Below, piece after piece: positions 7,296 through 15,826 of a stretch of DNA of 64,000 nucleotides; positions within the stretch are counted from its first letter, which is position 1; every line of letters begins with the position of its first letter. The translations under genes and the position numbers were made by a program. The notes under the pieces are model-generated. The model saw only the letters and a program-made list of their open reading frames with translations, did not search any database and was not told the origin of the DNA. The DNA is from an uncultured Atopostipes sp. Lineage in GTDB: Bacteria > Bacillota > Bacilli > Lactobacillales > Carnobacteriaceae_A. The DNA lies in contig CAJUOQ010000007.1 in NCBI GenBank assembly GCA_910588235.1, positions 4,273 through 68,272 on the forward strand, read 5' to 3'.

Positions 7296-8225
7296 ATGGA
7301 ACATACAACTACATATATTTCTTCTCATGATGGACAAAAAATATTTTTACGTATATGGAATCAAGTAGAAAAACCAAAAGGAATCGTTCAAATTATTCAT
7401 GGAATGGCCGAACATTCTGCACGTTATGAAACATTTGCACTTTTTTTAAATAAAAAAGGTTATATTGTTTATGCAGATGATCATCGGGGTCATGGGCATT
7501 CTTTAACGGAAGAAGAAGTCTTTGGCTATATCGGTGAGGATGGTTTTCAAAAAATTGTTAAAGATGAACAACTGATTTCAGAGCTGATAAAAAAGAAATA
7601 TCCAAAGCTACCTTTATTTGTTTTTGCTCATAGTTTTGGGTCATTTATCGGGCAGGAGTATATCATTCAAAATTCTGAAAAAATAGATGGGATGATTCTT
7701 TCTGGTTCAGCCAAACAAAATGGGTTGGATGTAAAAATGGGAAGAATATTAGCTACCTTTCAAAATACTGTATTCGATAATAAAAAAGAAGCCAAATTGA
7801 TTGATCAATTATCTTTTGGGTCATTTAATAAGAAATTTCAAAAGCAGCAACCGACATCTAGTTGGCTCACAAGAGATGCTAAAGTTGTGGAACAATATGA
7901 GAAAGACGAATTGTCTGGTTTCGTTTCTTCGATAAATTTTTACTATGAACTCTTCAATGCTTTTAAATCGTTATATCAAACTAAACGACTAGAAAAAATT
8001 GAAAAGGATTTGCCTCTTTTAATTATTTCTGGTGATATGGATCCTGTTGGTAAGTATGGCACAGCAGTTCAAGCATTATATGAGCAATATGTTCAATTAG
8101 ATTTGGAAAATGTAACACTTAAGTTATTTAAAGATGCTAGGCATGAGTTAGTAAATGAAGTAAATAACCAGGAAATTTTTTCTTACATCAATGATTGGTT
8201 GCATCAGCAGATAGAGAGCAATTAA
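7296..8225 (+). CDS. Alpha/beta hydrolase, monoacylglycerol lipase/lysophospholipase-like
   Basis: 309 aa. Serine-hydrolase fold with oxyanion region IIHGMAEHSARYE, nucleophile elbow FAHSFGSF, acid in ISGDMDPVG and catalytic His in ARHELVNE. HGMAEHS-RY is typical of Hydrolase_4 monoglyceride lipase and lysophospholipase proteins. No signal peptide is seen, so it is probably cytoplasmic. The start is the ATG at 7296 with TAGGAG 8 bp upstream; the longer frame from 7248 has no ribosome site. Stands alone; the substrate cannot be told from sequence. Confidence 0.85.
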   Translation: MEHTTTYISSHDGQKIFLRIWNQVEKPKGIVQIIHGMAEHSARYETFALFLNKKGYIVYADDHRGHGHSLTEEEVFGYIGEDGFQKIVKDEQLISELIKKKYPKLPLFVFAHSFGSFIGQEYIIQNSEKIDGMILSGSAKQNGLDVKMGRILATFQNTVFDNKKEAKLIDQLSFGSFNKKFQKQQPTSSWLTRDAKVVEQYEKDELSGFVSSINFYYELFNAFKSLYQTKRLEKIEKDLPLLIISGDMDPVGKYGTAVQALYEQYVQLDLENVTLKLFKDARHELVNEVNNQEIFSYINDWLHQQIESN

Positions 8226-8254
8226 ACCTCAATTATTAGGGCTGACTATGATAT

Positions 8255-8302
8255 GTAGTGAACCCCAAAAGTTAGAGTGAAAATTTTAACTTTATGGGGA
8301 TC
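8255..8302. repeat. Probable solo end of an IS3-type element
   Basis: TGTAGTGAACCCCAAAAGTT resembles the terminal repeat of many IS3-family elements. Within it CCCCAAAAGTTA pairs with TAACTTTATGGGG. No transposase remains nearby. Confidence 0.35.
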
Positions 8303-8403
8303 ACCTCATACATGGCCTTTTATCTTTTACACAATTATATGGACTTTATCCAAAAAAGAGTGTTGTCATAAGCATTTAAAGGTGATTTAAATATGAAAGA
8401 CAG

Positions 8404-8460
8404 GTACTTTTGTCCATTTACTTTTCTGTAAAAGCTCATAAGAAAGTACACTTTCAAAGT
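8404..8460. repeat. Dispersed repeat, copy A (divergent)
   Basis: TTTTCTGTAAAAGCTCATAA then AGAAAGTACACTTTC is similar to better-preserved copies at about 12420-12485 and 23600-23680, which share the core CATTAGAAAA-GGCACTTTCC. Confidence 0.5.
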
Positions 8461-8688
8461 GCCTGACGGAGACACTGTTCAGATTTTCTTATTTAACTTC
8501 TACACTTTCGAGAGCCTACTATTCTGATATAAACAAGTAATTGAATATTGCATTTAAACTGTACTAACCTTGCGGTTCTTTTTACCAGTGATTGCAGACC
8601 ATTGTACCAGTCTGTACAGAAGTTTTTACCAATATATCAAGTACCTCCTGTATAAATTATTGAGCATGCTTGTAATCACAATAAATGC

Positions 8689-8730
8689 ATACAAAAGCCT
8701 CACCTATGGACCTAGGTGAGGCTTTTGTAT
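8689..8730. terminator. Strong bidirectional terminator-like hairpin
   Basis: Perfect 18-bp stem (8689-8706 with 8713-8730) around loop TGGACC, containing AAAAGCCTCACCTA. A/T runs sit inside the stem ends, so it could stop transcription from either side. Confidence 0.75.
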
Positions 8731-8938
8731 TGCTCATTAAGAGCTAATCTCATTTTGTACCCTTATTATCATTTGTAAGTGGAAATTATTCAAGTACTTT
8801 AGTTACCTTGAAACTTTATTGTACAGTAACTAACTTAGTAGCATCAATAAAAAAATTTAAATGCTGTTTTATTTATAATTATATATTTTACTAAAAATAC
8901 CTCCCTTTACATTTTTTTACACCTCAAACATTTTTCTT

Positions 8939-9268
8939 TTATTGAACCGTCTCTCCAACCAGTTGAACATTTAAATATTCACTGATTTCTTCATTCGTTG
9001 GATAAGCACCGGTTTTAACAATTTCTCCATCTAACACAGTAATTGGAAGAGAGTCTTGTCCTTCATTTTGCATGGTGTCTATGACGTTTTGATTTCGTAC
9101 AAACGAATTAGGATTGGAGGCAAGATTGTAACGGACCATCATTACATCGTCTTCTTCTTTTACTTGTTTCATAACACCCGTAATACGTAGTAAATCCTCG
9201 TCTACTGATGGGCCGCAAACTCCGGTACTACAGCATAGGGCAGGTTCATAAAGGGCTAACTTTTTCAT
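8939..9268 (-). CDS. arsD: ArsD, arsenite metallochaperone
   Basis: 109 aa. ArsD carries As(III)/Sb(III) to the ArsA ATPase and has weak repressor activity. The three essential N-terminal cysteines are present in ALCCSTGVCGPS (Cys12, Cys13, Cys18 in the E. coli plasmid R773 pattern); the extra C-terminal cysteine pairs of R773 ArsD are absent, as in many Gram-positive ArsD. The start at 9268 has AAAAGGAAG upstream and overlaps the end of arsR by 23 bp, implying coupling. Last gene of the arsA-arsR-arsD run; no hairpin follows until 8730. Confidence 0.92.
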   Translation of the reverse strand: MKKLALYEPALCCSTGVCGPSVDEDLLRITGVMKQVKEEDDVMMVRYNLASNPNSFVRNQNVIDTMQNEGQDSLPITVLDGEIVKTGAYPTNEEISEYLNVQLVGETVQ

Positions 9269-9587
9269 ATTGATCTTCCTTTTCATTTATTGTTGTATGA
9301 CAAATACATCTTTCCGAACTTGAGAAAACACTTTGAAGGACTTCTGTTATCTCGGTAGATAATTCTCTATTCACCGAATAATGATGCCAAGTTCCTATTT
9401 TTTCAGTAACAATTAAATCCGCATCTCTTAATACTTTTATATGATGAGAGAGAGTTGGTTGAGTAAAGTCAAAGTGTTCAAGCAAATCACAGGCACATAA
9501 AGTATCGCAGGATAGTAAATCGAGTATCTTTACTCGATTTGGATCAGATAAAGCTTTCATTTTTTCAGCAAACAATTCATAATTCAT
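9246..9587 (-). CDS. arsR: ArsR, arsenic-responsive repressor
   Basis: 113 aa winged-helix repressor. The As(III) site is visible as CDTLCACDLLEHF around residues 27-39 on the recognition-domain helix, and FTQPTLSHHIKVLRDADLI is the DNA-reading helix. Arsenite binding releases it from the operator. Unusually it lies between arsA and arsD rather than first in the operon, 18 bp after arsA. The likely target is the promoter at 11528-11556. Confidence 0.93.
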   Translation of the reverse strand: MNYELFAEKMKALSDPNRVKILDLLSCDTLCACDLLEHFDFTQPTLSHHIKVLRDADLIVTEKIGTWHHYSVNRELSTEITEVLQSVFSSSERCICHTTINEKEDQYEKVSPL

Positions 9588-9605
9588 TTATATTCTCCTT
9601 TGAGA

Positions 9606-11345
9606 TTAAACAATTGTAGCAAGAACATCATCTTTTAACTCAAAAGGACTCCAGTCGATGACCGCAAAATGTCCATTTGATAATCCATCGACACGTTGGA
9701 TCCATTCTTCTTCCGATTTTGCACGAGCTAACAATGTTTCATTTGTAGTCCCTGTTGATAATAAACTGTTATTAACCACCCACCAAGTATGTGCAATACC
9801 TGCACGGTCTAAATCTTCTTGTAGACGAATGGATTCATAGACAGGTGTATTTTCAGGTAATGTCACCATGACCACTTCTGTTTGGTTGTGATCTTGTAAA
9901 ATAGGCAGGAGTCGGGTAATTGATTCTGGTACTTCTCCAGAAGTCCGTTCAACTTCCTTTGCGTAACTTTGAGAAGATTCTAAAAGTAAAAGTGTGTGTC
10001 CAGTAGGCGCAGTATCAATAGCCACCACATCTGCTTCCGTCATCGAAACAATTTCAGCAAATTTTCGAAATACCGCAATTTCTTCTGTACAAGGTGAGTT
10101 TAGATCTTCTTCTACATAAGCTAAGTCCTCTTCCGACATTGATTCACGCGCTTTAGCTAAAACTTCATTTTGGTAAAGCTCTAACTCTTTTTTCTCATCA
10201 ATATGGCTAATTCCAAGAGTATCTGATTCATGCACAATATAATTTAAGTGAGCGGCAGGATCGGTCGTTGTTAAATGCACTTTTTTACCTTTTTCTACAA
10301 GACCTTTCGCAATGCTGGCTGCAATGGTTGTTTTCCCTACGCCACCTTTACCCATTGTAAAGACAACTCGTTTGTTTGTGTTGTATAAATCATCAATAAC
10401 AGTTTGTAAGCGTGGGAACTCCTGAGCCTGCACTTCTTCATGCTTGATTTCAGGTTGTTCTTCACTAAGTAATAAACCGATACTTTCGATACTTGCAAGA
10501 TTGTAAGGTCTTAATGGAATTTCAAAAATAGGTAAGTTTTTAAGATTTTCAGGCATTTCACTTAAAGCCTCTTGTTGAATGTCATAGTATGTTTGAGAAA
10601 TCGTATCTGTCGGATGTTCTAAAAGACCATTCACAATCAATTTTTGGTTTTCAACCCCTAATGCTCGTAATTCTTCGGACGCACGATTGGCTTCGACTAA
10701 TGGTCCTTCTTGTGGACGAGTCACGAGGAGTAAAGTTGTCATTTCAGCATTAGCAAGCGTTTCTACTGCCAGGCTATAACTTTCTCTCTCTTCATCTAAA
10801 CCAGATAATTGACCCATACAGCTTGTGCCAGTTGTATTTTCATCAAAAAATTTTGTCCAAGCAGAAGGTAGTTGTAAGAGTCTTAATGTATGGCCGGTAG
10901 GTGCTGTATCAAAAATGATATAGTCGTATTGATCAGATATATCAGGGCTCGTTAAAAATTTTGCGAACTGATCAAAAGAAGCAACTTCTGTCGTACATGA
11001 ACCACTTAATTGTTCTTCCATATTTTGAACTGCAGCGTCTGGCAGAATTCCACGATAAGGACCCACGATGGATTCTTTATATTCTTCTGCAGCACTGACT
11101 GGATCAAAGTTAGCGACTGTTAAGCCAGGAATTTCTTCAATTTCTGTTCCGTTATCATCTAGTTCTCGTTCAAAAACATCTTGTAAATTACTGGCAGGGT
11201 CTGTACTCACTAATACAACTTTGAAACCATCATTCGCTAATTGAATGGCCGTTGCACTAGCGGCAGTTGTTTTCCCGACGCCACCTTTACCCGTATAGAA
11301 TAAATACTTTGTATTAATATGCTCTTTTGGATTAAAAATTTCCAT
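9606..11345 (-). CDS. arsA: ArsA, arsenite efflux pump ATPase
   Basis: 579 aa when started at the ATG at 11345 (MEIFNPKEHI). Two homologous halves each have a P-loop GKGGVGKTT (residues about 19-27 and in the second half) and a DTAPTGHT signal. The three As(III)-binding cysteines are seen in LSGSCTTEV, TGTSCMGQL and LNSPCTEEI. It powers an ArsB-type carrier; no arsB or acr3 occurs in this window, so the pump must be elsewhere or missing. The frame stays open 52 codons upstream to 11501, but that part is hydrophobic and unlike ArsA. Confidence 0.92.
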   Translation of the reverse strand: MEIFNPKEHINTKYLFYTGKGGVGKTTAASATAIQLANDGFKVVLVSTDPASNLQDVFERELDDNGTEIEEIPGLTVANFDPVSAAEEYKESIVGPYRGILPDAAVQNMEEQLSGSCTTEVASFDQFAKFLTSPDISDQYDYIIFDTAPTGHTLRLLQLPSAWTKFFDENTTGTSCMGQLSGLDEERESYSLAVETLANAEMTTLLLVTRPQEGPLVEANRASEELRALGVENQKLIVNGLLEHPTDTISQTYYDIQQEALSEMPENLKNLPIFEIPLRPYNLASIESIGLLLSEEQPEIKHEEVQAQEFPRLQTVIDDLYNTNKRVVFTMGKGGVGKTTIAASIAKGLVEKGKKVHLTTTDPAAHLNYIVHESDTLGISHIDEKKELELYQNEVLAKARESMSEEDLAYVEEDLNSPCTEEIAVFRKFAEIVSMTEADVVAIDTAPTGHTLLLLESSQSYAKEVERTSGEVPESITRLLPILQDHNQTEVVMVTLPENTPVYESIRLQEDLDRAGIAHTWWVVNNSLLSTGTTNETLLARAKSEEEWIQRVDGLSNGHFAVIDWSPFELKDDVLATIV

Positions 11346-11701
11346 TCTATTTTCCACTCCTTTGTTAAACGATTTGGACGAAATGATTGACTTTTTTTCA
11401 ATAATCAATGACGTATATAAATGATTGTCTATGTACAGTGTAAAAAAGCGAGTTATGTGACAAAAAACTTGAAATAGTTCACTAAATTTCATATACTTCA
11501 CCTACATAGAAGATTGTCTATGTATTAAATATAAATAACTGTCTATATTTAGTCAAGCCATCTTATCATTTTTATTTACCTCATTTTGTCAAAAGGTCAT
11601 TAGGGATATTTTTTGAGAAGGACACTTATTTATTCCCCCCCTTTCATTCAACTTTAGGTAAATAGTAAATGAATACCTAACTATCAGGAGGAGTATTACA
11701 A
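11346..11701. other. Divergent arsA / rhodanese control region
   Basis: 356 bp without a gene. The motif ATTGTCTATGTA occurs near 11425 and near 11513, with a related CTGTCTATATTT at 11540-11551 inside the arsA promoter: candidate ArsR sites. On the right side TTAGGTA (11654-11660) and TACCTAA form an inverted repeat before the rhodanese gene. Confidence 0.5.
11528..11556 (-). promoter_or_regulatory. arsA-arsR-arsD promoter
   Basis: Minus strand TTGACT (11556-11551), 17-bp spacer, TATATT (11533-11528). It gives a leader of about 175 nt before the arsA ATG. The repeated GTCTATRT motif overlaps the spacer and lies downstream, suiting ArsR repression. Confidence 0.65.
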
Positions 11702-12280
11702 ATGAAGAAAATATTTTACGAGGACATTAAGAACCAACAACTGGTTGATGTTCGAACTCAACATGGGTACCAAGAGGGACATATTAAAAACTCTCTCAAT
11801 CTTAACCCAAGTAACTTTAAAACGTATGCAACTTATTATCTCGATGTAAATCAACCCGTTATTTTTATCGTTGGCTCTGAGGAAGAAGCTCATTTAGAAG
11901 AACTTTCTGAACTTGCTGATGAATTAGGTTTTACTCAAAACAATGGATATCTTTTGATAGATGAAGTCCCCAAAGAAGACTTACTGACAACGGAAACTAT
12001 CCCTGCTGAAGATTTCCTGAATAAATCAGATGATTTTATATTACTTGATGTCAGACATCCAGATGAAATTACACGACCAGCACCTGAGAAGAATTTGGTC
12101 AATAGTCCATTTGAAGATTTAGTTAATGATTATCAATCACTGGATACGAGCAAACAAATTTTTACGCTTTGTGGATCTGGTAACCGAAGTACTGCAGCGG
12201 CTTCTTTCCTTGAATCAAAAGGATTAAATCCTAAAGTTATTGAAGGCGGAATGAAAGCCATTCAAGAAATTGGTAAATAA
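11702..12280 (+). CDS. Protein with two rhodanese-like domains
   Basis: 192 aa. The C-terminal domain has an active-site loop TLCGSGNRSTAAA (Cys and Arg as in sulfurtransferases) after LLDVRHPDEI. The N-terminal domain keeps LVDVRTQHGYQEGHI but has IVGSEEEAH where the catalytic Cys loop should be, so it is probably inactive, as in classical tandem rhodaneses. Possible roles are persulfide handling or arsenate-linked sulfur chemistry. AGGAGG lies about 10 bp before the ATG. Divergent from arsA and closed by a strong terminator. Confidence 0.85.
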   Translation: MKKIFYEDIKNQQLVDVRTQHGYQEGHIKNSLNLNPSNFKTYATYYLDVNQPVIFIVGSEEEAHLEELSELADELGFTQNNGYLLIDEVPKEDLLTTETIPAEDFLNKSDDFILLDVRHPDEITRPAPEKNLVNSPFEDLVNDYQSLDTSKQIFTLCGSGNRSTAAASFLESKGLNPKVIEGGMKAIQEIGK

Positions 12281-12299
12281 TAAATTATAAGATGTTTTC

Positions 12300-12348
12300 A
12301 AAAAAATGGCTTTGCAGATCCTTACAGGAACGGCAAAGCCATTTTTTT
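12300..12348. terminator. Terminator after the rhodanese gene
   Basis: 16-bp stem AAAAAAATGGCTTTGC / GCAAAGCCATTTTTTT (12300-12315 with 12333-12348). The T-tract makes it a good intrinsic terminator for the plus strand. Confidence 0.85.
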
Positions 12349-12417
12349 ATGTTTTATTGTTAGTAAAGATTGCTGTAACAAGCATTTTGAAGGCATATCA
12401 AGTCAAGAGCAAGGTAG

Positions 12418-12488
12418 TTGTCTGTTTGCTTTTCTGTAAACGTTCATTAGAAAAAGGCACTTTCCACTTGCACTATTTTACCCTGCAC
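12418..12488. repeat. Dispersed repeat, copy B, directly after merA
   Basis: Shares TTTTCTGT-AA, CATTAGAAAA-GGCACTTTCC, ACTTGC and TTTTACCCTGC with copy C at about 23600-23680. It overlaps the last codons of merA, so the repeat is probably the 3' flank of mer modules. Confidence 0.6.
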
Positions 12489-14124
12489 AACACGATAATT
12501 TTGAAATATCATTATTATAACCAAGCGCTGCAAGTTTCAATCCTTCCACCATCGTTAAATAGGGAGCCATTGTGTCCGTTAAATCCTCGATTGTTAACCC
12601 AAATTTAACAGCTAATGTGCCTGCATAAATGACTTCACCTGCATTTTCAGCGACGATATGAACGCCTACTATTTGTTGATTTTGAGTATTGACAACAAGT
12701 TTGATTAATCCAGTTGTATCATGATTAGCTAATGCCCTTGGCACATTATCTAAATCTAGGATTGATGTTTTAACATCTATACCTATATCTTTTGCTTGTT
12801 CCTCTGTTAACCCAACTGTACCTACTCCAGGATTTGTAAATATTACTCCAGGAACAGCGGATAGATCGATCTGTTTATTTAAACCACCAATTGCATTATC
12901 TGCTGCAATCTTGCCTTCATATGCTGCTACATATACAAATTGAGGGCCTAAGGTAACATCTCCTGCCGTATAAATCCGATCATTGCTTGTCTGCCCATAT
13001 TCATTCATTAAAATTTCATAGTTTTCCCCGATATCAACACTAGCGGCACTTAAATTTAAGGCGTCTGTATTCGGACTTCGACCGGTCGCAACTAATACTT
13101 GGTCAGACTCAATCGTTTTTTGAATACCGTTTTTAGTGAGTGTTAGTTTTTTAATATCACCGTCTTGTACGATATGGTCATAATTTATACCCGTAATAAC
13201 CTGTATGCCTTGTTCATGCAGGGCTTTTTCGACTGCTGCCGAAACTTCTGGATCATAATCTTTTAGTAATTGTTTACTTCTCTGTACTAATGTTACTTCG
13301 GCACCTAAATTGTGGAATAATTGACCGAGCTCTAGCCCAATATAACCTGCCCCAATAACAGTCAATCTTTCTGGAACTTCTTCTAGCTCTAATAAAGTTG
13401 TACTCGTTAAATAATCGACATGTTCAATTCCAGGAATTTCAGGAATGAATGAAGTTGCACCTGTTGCAACTAAAAAGCGTTTTGCAGTTAATTTTTCTCC
13501 ATTTACTTCTATGGCATTATCCGCAACAAATTTTGCTTCGCCTTCAATTAAATCAAAACCATACTCATCGATTAAATCAATATATTTTTGCTGACGTAGT
13601 GTATCGACTAATTCATCTTTTTGTTTCACTAATGCTTTTAAATCAACTTCTCCAGCTGTTGTTTTTAATCCATTGAATGGATTTTCTTTAACTAACTGAT
13701 TAATGGAACCTGCTCGAATCAGCGTTTTAGATGGAACGCAACCAATATTTACACAAGTTCCACCGATTGTATCACGCTCAACCATCCCTACTCTCGCGCC
13801 ATATTCAGTCGCTTTAATGGCCGCTGAAAAAGCTGCACTTCCAGAACCTATAATCAGAAAATCATAGTCATAATCTTTTTCATTTTTAAGTGCCAACACG
13901 GGTTGAGAAGATATTTCTTCAATTTTTTCTATCTGATAATGTGTTTGTTCAATCGCTTTTTTAATATTTTCAATTTCGACAGTGTCAGCTAAATCAAATT
14001 CTGTTTTTCCTTCACGATAACTCGTTTTTATATCTTTTGCACCAATGTTTTTAAGTGCCCTTGTCACATGTTCTTCACAACTTGTACAAGTCATACCCTG
14101 AATACTTATCTTATATTTCTTCAT
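12478..14124 (-). CDS. merA: MerA, mercuric reductase with one N-terminal HMA domain
   Basis: 548 aa. It reduces Hg(II) to volatile Hg(0) with NADPH and FAD. In order: an NmerA/HMA domain with GMTCTSC (Cys13, Cys16), an FAD site IIGSGSAAFSA (91-101), the redox-active pair in GTCVNIGCVPSKT (Cys124, Cys129), an NAD(P) site VIGAGYIGLELG, and the C-terminal vicinal pair SCCAG (Cys545-546) that hands Hg to the active site. All catalytic cysteines are present. It follows merR by 12 bp and shares its promoter. No merT/merP transporter or merB is visible. Confidence 0.95.
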   Translation of the reverse strand: MKKYKISIQGMTCTSCEEHVTRALKNIGAKDIKTSYREGKTEFDLADTVEIENIKKAIEQTHYQIEKIEEISSQPVLALKNEKDYDYDFLIIGSGSAAFSAAIKATEYGARVGMVERDTIGGTCVNIGCVPSKTLIRAGSINQLVKENPFNGLKTTAGEVDLKALVKQKDELVDTLRQQKYIDLIDEYGFDLIEGEAKFVADNAIEVNGEKLTAKRFLVATGATSFIPEIPGIEHVDYLTSTTLLELEEVPERLTVIGAGYIGLELGQLFHNLGAEVTLVQRSKQLLKDYDPEVSAAVEKALHEQGIQVITGINYDHIVQDGDIKKLTLTKNGIQKTIESDQVLVATGRSPNTDALNLSAASVDIGENYEILMNEYGQTSNDRIYTAGDVTLGPQFVYVAAYEGKIAADNAIGGLNKQIDLSAVPGVIFTNPGVGTVGLTEEQAKDIGIDVKTSILDLDNVPRALANHDTTGLIKLVVNTQNQQIVGVHIVAENAGEVIYAGTLAVKFGLTIEDLTDTMAPYLTMVEGLKLAALGYNNDISKLSCCAG

Positions 14125-14136
14125 ACGGAAACTCCT

Positions 14137-14538
14137 CTATTCATCATTAATTAATGTTTCAATAATCGGACAGGCATACATTTCTTTCTCATTTGGACAA
14201 CATTCTTTTAAGTCGCCTAACATTTTTTCAATCCGTTTTAAATCTTCTATTTGTTTTTGGACTTCTGCTTGCTTTTGAGAGACAAAATCAAACATGTTTT
14301 GGCAACGAACACTATCTTGATCGACTACACCTAGCAATTTATAAATTTCTCTTAGAGAAAAACCAAGGTCTTGTATTTGTTTAATGAATTTTACTCGTTT
14401 AATATCCTCATCTGAATACAATCGATAACCAGAATCTGTACGAGTTGGTTCTTCTAATAATTTTTTGTTTTCATAATATCGTATTGTTTCTTTGTTAACG
14501 CCACTTTTTTCAGCAAACTCACTAATAAGATACATCAT
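14137..14538 (-). CDS. merR: MerR, mercury-responsive regulator
   Basis: 133 aa. N-terminal MerR helix-turn-helix (SGVNKETIRYYENKKLL), a long dimerisation helix, and the Hg-binding cysteines at 79 (VRCQNMFDF), 113-114 (KECCPNE) and 122 (YACPIIETL), matching the three Cys ligands known from MerR. It represses and, with Hg(II), activates its promoter by DNA distortion. First gene of the merR-merA operon. Two adjacent ATGs (14538, 14535) are possible behind GAGGTG; the difference is one residue. Confidence 0.94.
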   Translation of the reverse strand: MMYLISEFAEKSGVNKETIRYYENKKLLEEPTRTDSGYRLYSDEDIKRVKFIKQIQDLGFSLREIYKLLGVVDQDSVRCQNMFDFVSQKQAEVQKQIEDLKRIEKMLGDLKECCPNEKEMYACPIIETLINDE

Positions 14539-14554
14539 TTTTCACCTCTATACT

Positions 14555-14586
14555 ATTATAAACCATGTACTATGGTACATAGTCAA
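14555..14586 (-). promoter_or_regulatory. mer promoter/operator
   Basis: Minus strand TTGACT (14586-14581) and TATAAT (14560-14555) with an over-long 20-bp spacer. The spacer contains the dyad TGTAC-N4-GTACA (14566-14579). A stretched spacer filled by a dyad is the signature of MerR-type promoters. Confidence 0.85.
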
Positions 14587-14618
14587 GGTATATTTATATT
14601 TTTTAAGAAAACTTACTC

Positions 14619-14664
14619 TTTTAATTTTCTCCTTTTAATTTTCTGGAAGATTTTTTAATTTTCT
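14619..14664. repeat. Three 12-bp direct repeats between mer and cad
   Basis: TTTTAATTTTCT occurs perfectly at 14619-14630, 14633-14644 and 14653-14664, and its core in inverted form (AGAAAATTAAA) at 14706-14716. Function unknown; they sit upstream of the cad promoter. Confidence 0.55.
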
Positions 14665-14726
14665 GTTGAAAGTCATTATATTAATTTAAGAAATCTATTA
14701 TTGCAAGAAAATTAAATAGTTAATAA

Positions 14727-14796
14727 TCAAACGAACGTTTGACTGTCTCTCATGGAGGATGTATAATATCTACACCATAATCAAATGAACGTTTGA
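14727..14796 (+). promoter_or_regulatory. cad promoter with two CadC operators
   Basis: TTGACT (14739-14744), 17-bp spacer, TATAAT (14762-14767). A perfect palindrome TCAAACGAACGTTTGA (14727-14742) overlaps the -35. A near-copy TCAAATGAACGTTTGA (14781-14796) lies just after the -10. Both resemble the known Staphylococcus aureus cad operator (TCAAATA-N-TATTTGA type). Confidence 0.85.
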
Positions 14797-14812
14797 ATGA
14801 GAGGTGAATGAA

Positions 14813-15175
14813 ATGACTGAAGTCTGCCAAACGACGATCATACATCCTGAAAAAGTAGATGTAGTAAAAAATAAATTAGAAAATAAAAATTTATCGAATT
14901 TACTTGTGTTGGGGAAATGTTTTAGCGACCCTTCAAGGATTAAAATTTTCTATGCTTTAGAAACCTTCAAAGAAATGTGTGTCTGTGATTTAGCGGAGAT
15001 CTTAGACGCTAGTATTGCCACGACGTCACACCATTTGCGCTATTTAAAAAAGCAAGGTGTGGCGAAATCACGTAAAGACGGAAAAGAAGTCTACTACTCG
15101 TTAGCGAATAAAGAAATCCTTTCGACTATTCGTATAGTTTTAGACATGCCAAACAGCTTATCTTTGACGTCTTAG
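14813..15175 (+). CDS. cadC: CadC, Cd(II)/Pb(II)/Zn(II)-responsive ArsR-family repressor
   Basis: 120 aa. The winged-helix carries the metal-binding helix motif EMCVCDLAEIL and recognition helix SIATTSHHLRYLKKQGV, as in CadC; the N-terminus supplies one further cysteine (Cys5), whereas S. aureus CadC has two. The start ATG at 14813 is 6 bp after GAGGTG; a GTG at 14804 falls inside that ribosome site. It precedes cadD by 16 bp and should repress the promoter at 14739-14767 until Cd, Pb or Zn binds. Confidence 0.9.
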   Translation: MTEVCQTTIIHPEKVDVVKNKLENKNLSNLLVLGKCFSDPSRIKIFYALETFKEMCVCDLAEILDASIATTSHHLRYLKKQGVAKSRKDGKEVYYSLANKEILSTIRIVLDMPNSLSLTS

Positions 15176-15191
15176 TTTGGAGGAGAATATT

Positions 15192-15803
15192 TTGTTACAA
15201 ACTATTTTTTCAGCAATTGCTGTGTATATTTCGACCAGCATCGATTATTTATTTATCTTACTGATTATTTTCTCGCAAGCCTATACACAAAAAGGACTTC
15301 GTCAGATTTATTTCGGTCAATATCTTGGGACCGGCATTTTAGTGGCCGTTAGTTTATTTGCTGCTTATGTGCTGAATTTTATCCCCCAAGATTGGATCGT
15401 CGGACTTCTGGGACTCATTCCTATTTATTTAGGTGTCCGAGTTGCTATGGGAGGCGAAGAAGAAGCAGAAGAAGAGGAAGTCGTGGAGAAGTTAGAATCA
15501 AGAGGGACCAACCGTTTGTTCTGGGCCGTGGCTCTGATTACGATCGCTTCCGGTGGGGATAATCTAGGAATTTATATTCCTTACTTTACCTCTCTATCTA
15601 TTTTTGAAATTGCCCTTGCTATCGTTGTATTTGCTCTATCGATTGCGGTGCTTTGCTATATCAGTTATCGATTGGCAAAAATTTCGTTTGTCTCTGAAAC
15701 ATTGGAAAAGTATGAACGAATTATTGTACCGATTGTCTTTATCGGTTTAGGAATCTTTATTATGCTAGAAAACGGGACCATTCAAACACTATTCGGTTTA
15801 TAA
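15192..15803 (+). CDS. cadD: CadD, cadmium resistance membrane transporter
   Basis: 203 aa, about five to six membrane segments, CadD family (LysE superfamily). The N-terminus LLQTIFSAIAVYISTSIDYLFILLIIF and the GQYLGTGILVAVSL and LLGLIPIYLGVR blocks are close to S. aureus CadD. The start is probably the TTG at 15192, 6 bp after GGAGGAG; an upstream TTG at 15177 overlaps that site. An acidic stretch (EEEAEEEEVVEKLE, about residues 91-104) lies in the middle loop. A second, decayed cadD 3' end is found at 25045-25123. Confidence 0.92.
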   Translation: MLQTIFSAIAVYISTSIDYLFILLIIFSQAYTQKGLRQIYFGQYLGTGILVAVSLFAAYVLNFIPQDWIVGLLGLIPIYLGVRVAMGGEEEAEEEEVVEKLESRGTNRLFWAVALITIASGGDNLGIYIPYFTSLSIFEIALAIVVFALSIAVLCYISYRLAKISFVSETLEKYERIIVPIVFIGLGIFIMLENGTIQTLFGL

Positions 15804-15826
15804 GGCTCGTTGTTGAAAGGAAGAAA

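Larger units (their letters stand above)
8226..8938. other. Gene-free stretch of about 0.7 kb with decayed repeats
   Basis: No convincing coding frame. It holds a probable solo IS end at 8255-8302, a divergent copy of a dispersed repeat at about 8404-8460 and a strong bidirectional terminator at 8689-8730. It reads as scar tissue from earlier element insertions at the island edge. Confidence 0.6.

Noticed and set aside
11346..11501. N-terminal extension of ArsA to 631 aa as the main product
   Set aside because: The extra 52 residues are unlike ArsA and the family length fits the ATG at 11345; kept only as a possibility in findings.
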